64,000 bases of DNA, from contig NC_067304.1 of the NCBI RefSeq assembly GCF_020740795.1, forward strand, positions 4,702,056-4,766,055, written 5' to 3'. The stretch is from Apus apus (lineage: Eukaryota; Chordata; Aves; Apodiformes; Apodidae). The notes below the pieces were generated by a model. It did no database searches and was not told the origin of the DNA. It worked only from the letters and a program-made list of their open reading frames with translations. Shown here one piece after another: positions 60,721 through 64,000 of the stretch (positions are counted from its first letter, which is position 1; every line of letters begins with the position of its first letter). The position numbers and the translations under genes were made by a program.

Positions 60721-63700
60721 GCTCTGCCAGGGTCTGAGAGGGGAAAGAGAATAAGGTTCTCCTCATCCCCTGGGGTTTGGGATCGACTTTTGGCCTCTCC
60801 TCTTCCTCGGGATCCCCCAGGATCTTTTACCCACCTTCCGGGATCCCCTTATCTGCATTCCTGCTGGGGGATTATTCAAGGAGCAAAACCCCAAGGAGGC
60901 TATTGGCAGCATCCCTGGAGCCACCCTGGACTTTGCCCAGCAGCTCTGATAGTGTGGGGTGGGATAAGCAGTTTTGGCAGTAGGGACAATGGGGTGACAA
61001 TGGCTGGGGGGCTCAGTCCAACAGGTGGGGAGAGGTCCCTTTGAGGGGGCTGGGGGCTCTGTGGGGCTTTGCCTGCTTTTTTAAGGCAGGAAGCAGGAGC
61101 CTTTACAGCCCATTGGTGCTCCGTGCCACATCCCTGCAATCCCTGGTCCTTAGTGGCTCCCACCCAGCACCCATGGCCAACACCAGCATCCCACGGACCT
61201 GCCGAAAGGAGGGAACCACAACAGGGTGGGAGCCTCAGGTGGCATCTTCTGGATGTGTGAACATTCCTGGCTCCTCACCCTGAACAACTGCCAGTTGTCC
61301 TCAAGGTCCCCCCACGTCCCCTTGCACAGGGTCCCCCTGATTCCATTGGCCTTTGTTTTTGACTGGCTGCCCCTTTTTTTTTTTCAGGTTTTTTTGTTGT
61401 TTTGTTTTTTTTTTTCCTTGTAGACGTCCTTTATGGGATCTCAAGGAAGATCACTGCACTCAGCAGGACAAACCTTTCTTCTCCTTCCCAGATGTAATTT
61501 TGGGACCTGTCTGGCCAGAAAAATCTGGTTTTATTTTCACCACAGGGCAAGTGCAAGGAGGAGCTGGGATGAGGCAGGAGAAGCACCTGAGCCAGTTCTC
61601 TCCGGCGGTGGGTAAAAGGCTGATGTTTCCTTAGAGCAGGTCTCTCTTAATCCCTGTTTTCAGACTATTTTTGCTGTGCTGCTTCACCTTTGCCCTTGCA
61701 GTAAGACTTTGTTGCTGATCCTCCTCCCCTCAACCACTTCTGCCCTTGTTCTTCTCCACGTGTCTCTCCAAGCCTGGTGGGATGGACATTGCTCACCCAG
61801 TCAGATGATCAATGCCTCTCCATGCTGGTGGAGATGGGGTTTGCAGTTGGGTTGTTACAGTTGATGCCTTCAGCCACTTCTGCTTTCAGGCAGCAGGGGC
61901 CATATCTGTCAGGGTGCCCAGCCTGGGCTCAGCCCTGGCTCCAGCTTTTGTTTGATTTCTCAATAAAAGGGATTTTCCCAAAGCTCCTGCTTTCCTTAAT
62001 GCTCCTGGTGTGAACTTGGCCCTGGATGAAGGCAGTGGGAGTGGTGGTGATGGTCAAGATGTTGCTCAGCAGCTCCTGCAACCAGAGCTCCTGTCCTGAT
62101 CACTTCACCAAGTCAGCAATTCTGAGGGCAAAAAAAAAATGTCTTTTTTGGGTGCCCTGTGACTATGAGGAAGATCCTGCAGTGAGGAGATGATGAAACA
62201 CAGACTGGGGACTGTCACATCCAGTGAGAAGCCTGGTGAGGACAAAGAGAGGACATGCTGTTCCCTGCAGCAAGGCTCGCTGGGCAGTGAGAGTGAAGGA
62301 AAGGGAAGAAAGCAAGAGGTGTCTGAGTGACTGGACTGTTCCCGGTGGCTGTTCAGTCACCACTGCTCCCCGGGGACAGCAGGACCCTCATTGCTCCCTA
62401 TCGGGTTGCTCAGTATCTGCTGGAGCAACATCCCCTGATCATGGGGAAGAGGGATGGAGAGGACCCTCCTAGAGGACATGGGGTGCTCTGGGGTCCCAAG
62501 AGCACATGGCACCAGAGCAGTCCTGGTGGAGTCCAGGCCCAGTCACCTCCCTGCCAGCCACTGTTTGGGGACACCAGCAGGTCCCTGGCCATGCGGGGGT
62601 TGCTGTCCCCGTGCCTGTGGCTGTGGTGAACTTTGTGTGCTAAGAGTTAATCTGGAAGAGGGAGAGGAGAACTTTGTCCAACTGCCCCTGCACCTTATCT
62701 GCTGGGAACCTGAGGTGAAGTCAATACCGGAACCGGTTATAGAAACCCGATGTTGGTCAGTGGCACAATCAATCTTTCTGAGCAAGGCAGATATTTTCTT
62801 CTCTCACAAACAGTGAGGCTGAGCTACAGAGTTTACCACCAGATCTGAATTTTCCAGGCTTCCAGACTCCAGACCCTGAAGTCTGCCCCGGTTTGGGAAA
62901 GATGCAACAGCCAAAGGGTGGTCCTGGCCACGGGGACCCCAGCACCTCAGCTGGGGGTCAGCTCTGCAGGGCCTGGGGTGGCAGGAGCTGGGACCCCCAG
63001 GCACAGGTACAAAAATAACCCTGCTCGGAGCTTCCCTTTCTCGCTGCCTTCCGTGACTGTCTGGGGATGCATCATGCATGAGCCTTGATTGCTCATGCTT
63101 TGTCCCACGTCCCTTGCTCTGTCAGCAGGTCACACACTGCAATGACTCACAGGGATCCCCACAGCCCCCCCAGACCCCAGCCCAGCCAGTGGTCGCTCCC
63201 TGCAGACCTTGGCAGCTGCTTTTCCCTCTCTCATTTCATGCACCCACGAGCCACATCGTCTGTGCAAGTGCCTGGATGATCAAAGCAAAATTCCCTGGAA
63301 ATCACCGGTTGTTCTGGGAGTTTTGTGGCACAGAAAGAGCCCCGGGGTCTCTCCACTCTCCTCCTTACCTTCTTGTTTGTCAGCATCAGCCCAGCCTGCT
63401 GAGGCAACACATTTTTCCAGTGAACTGGCTGCTCCCCCAGCCCCTGCCCATGGCTGGGACCTTGGGGATCTCCACACCCAGGGATGTCACGGCCACCTCC
63501 TGGGACTTTCTGTTCTAAGCCAAACGTGGAAGTCCCAGGTAAGGAACAGGGAGATCTTTCAGATCCAAGGCTGCCCAGGAGCAGCAGTGCCTCCTGCTCA
63601 GCCAAGGCTCCCTCTGGAGCAGGGAAGCACCAGCAACACTGGGCATGCAGCCTGGGTGCACCAGGACTTTCAGCTCCCTGGGGAGGAGGGCAGAGTCCAG

Positions 63701-63789
63701 GGAAAGAGGATTTAACACTCCAGTGCAACCCCCTGAGGTCTGCAGGGCTGCTGCTGTGCTCATTGCAATGCAAGCACGGCAGGTTTTGT
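60721..63789. other. Right-hand intergenic stretch
   Basis: No coding exon was recognised. It holds a poly-T region at about 61372-61415 and an A run at about 62130. Frames are short or chance. In human the next gene is CTSE, in opposite orientation; no aspartic protease motif (DTGS, DTGT) was seen here. Confidence 0.6.
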
Positions 63790-63807
63790 TTTATTCAAGC
63801 TTTTATT
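63790..63807 (-). terminator. Twin AATAAA motifs on the minus strand, possible 3' end of a gene beyond the right edge
   Basis: AATAAA occurs at 63807-63802 and again at 63795-63790 on the minus strand, 12 bp apart, preceded by AT-rich sequence like a 3' UTR. The open frame 63760-63966 spans them and has no recognisable homology, so it is more likely UTR than coding. Confidence 0.35.
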
Positions 63808-64000
63808 GAAAAACGAGATCACAGAGCTGCTCAAGACATTTTTATATTCACTATGAAACGGCTTCCTGGTGTGGAGTGAACTTCTGCTGGGTTCTTCAGC
63901 TGCAGCCCCCTGGGGTGCCTTCATCACCTCCAGGGCTGCTGATGGAGCAGTGAAATGCAGCTCCATTCCCCTCCTGGATGTCCCAGCCCTAAGGGATTGC

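Noticed and set aside
60721-63789. Search for CTSE (aspartic protease) exons, expected next by human synteny
   Set aside because: No DTGS/DTGT-type active site or other CTSE-like peptide was found in either strand; the gene probably lies beyond the window.
1-64000. Endogenous retroviruses, LTRs, tRNA/rRNA genes and CRISPR arrays
   Set aside because: None was recognised; dispersed repeats seen are CR1 tails and possible MIR scraps only.

Overview
The window is vertebrate nuclear DNA, most likely from a bird. Two things point there. Several degenerate CR1 LINE tails carry the typical avian 3' end (GGTTTGGGTTGGAAGGGACC-type, one with the terminal ATCATAGA repeats). The introns are short and the gene spacing tight, as on an avian microchromosome. 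A turtle or crocodilian cannot be fully excluded. No retroviral, CRISPR, plasmid or prokaryotic features were seen.

Four protein genes were recognised by reading exons and GT-AG junctions, and all are on the minus strand. From right to left (5' to 3') they are RAB7B (57747-59527, complete, 5 coding exons, 200 aa), SLC26A9 (27871-41192, complete, 20 coding exons, 805 aa), PM20D1 (13546-24062, complete, 13 exons, 512 aa), and the first coding exon of SLC41A1 (3573-3950; the rest lies off the left edge). The order and common orientation match human 1q32.1 (SLC41A1-PM20D1-SLC26A9-RAB7B), so this is conserved synteny. All reading frames join without a break.

Layout: 1-3572 is SLC41A1 intron. A CpG island at about 4840-5600 is its probable promoter, with a CRE, CCAAT boxes, long G and C runs and a minisatellite just upstream. 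6.1-12 kb is intergenic or possible PM20D1 3' UTR. PM20D1 fills 13.5-24.1 kb and starts in a CpG island with three aligned CCAAT boxes. 24.3-27.9 kb is probably SLC26A9 3' UTR and spacer. SLC26A9 coding exons fill 27.9-41.2 kb, and a candidate TATA/CCAAT promoter with a non-coding first exon lies near 48.1-48.25 kb. 48.3-57.2 kb holds no recognisable gene. RAB7B and its GC-rich 5' end occupy 57.2-60.7 kb. At the right end, twin AATAAA motifs on the minus strand may mark the 3' end of another gene.

The genes are not one pathway. SLC41A1 is a Mg2+ transporter, PM20D1 a secreted N-acyl amino acid synthase/hydrolase, SLC26A9 an epithelial chloride channel/transporter and RAB7B an endosome-to-Golgi Rab GTPase. 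I did not find a new biological system. The more interesting points are regulatory or structural: the SLC26A9 promoter candidate, a PM20D1 exon sandwiched between two similar CR1 tails, weak splice donors, tandem repeats and an in-frame upstream ATG in RAB7B.
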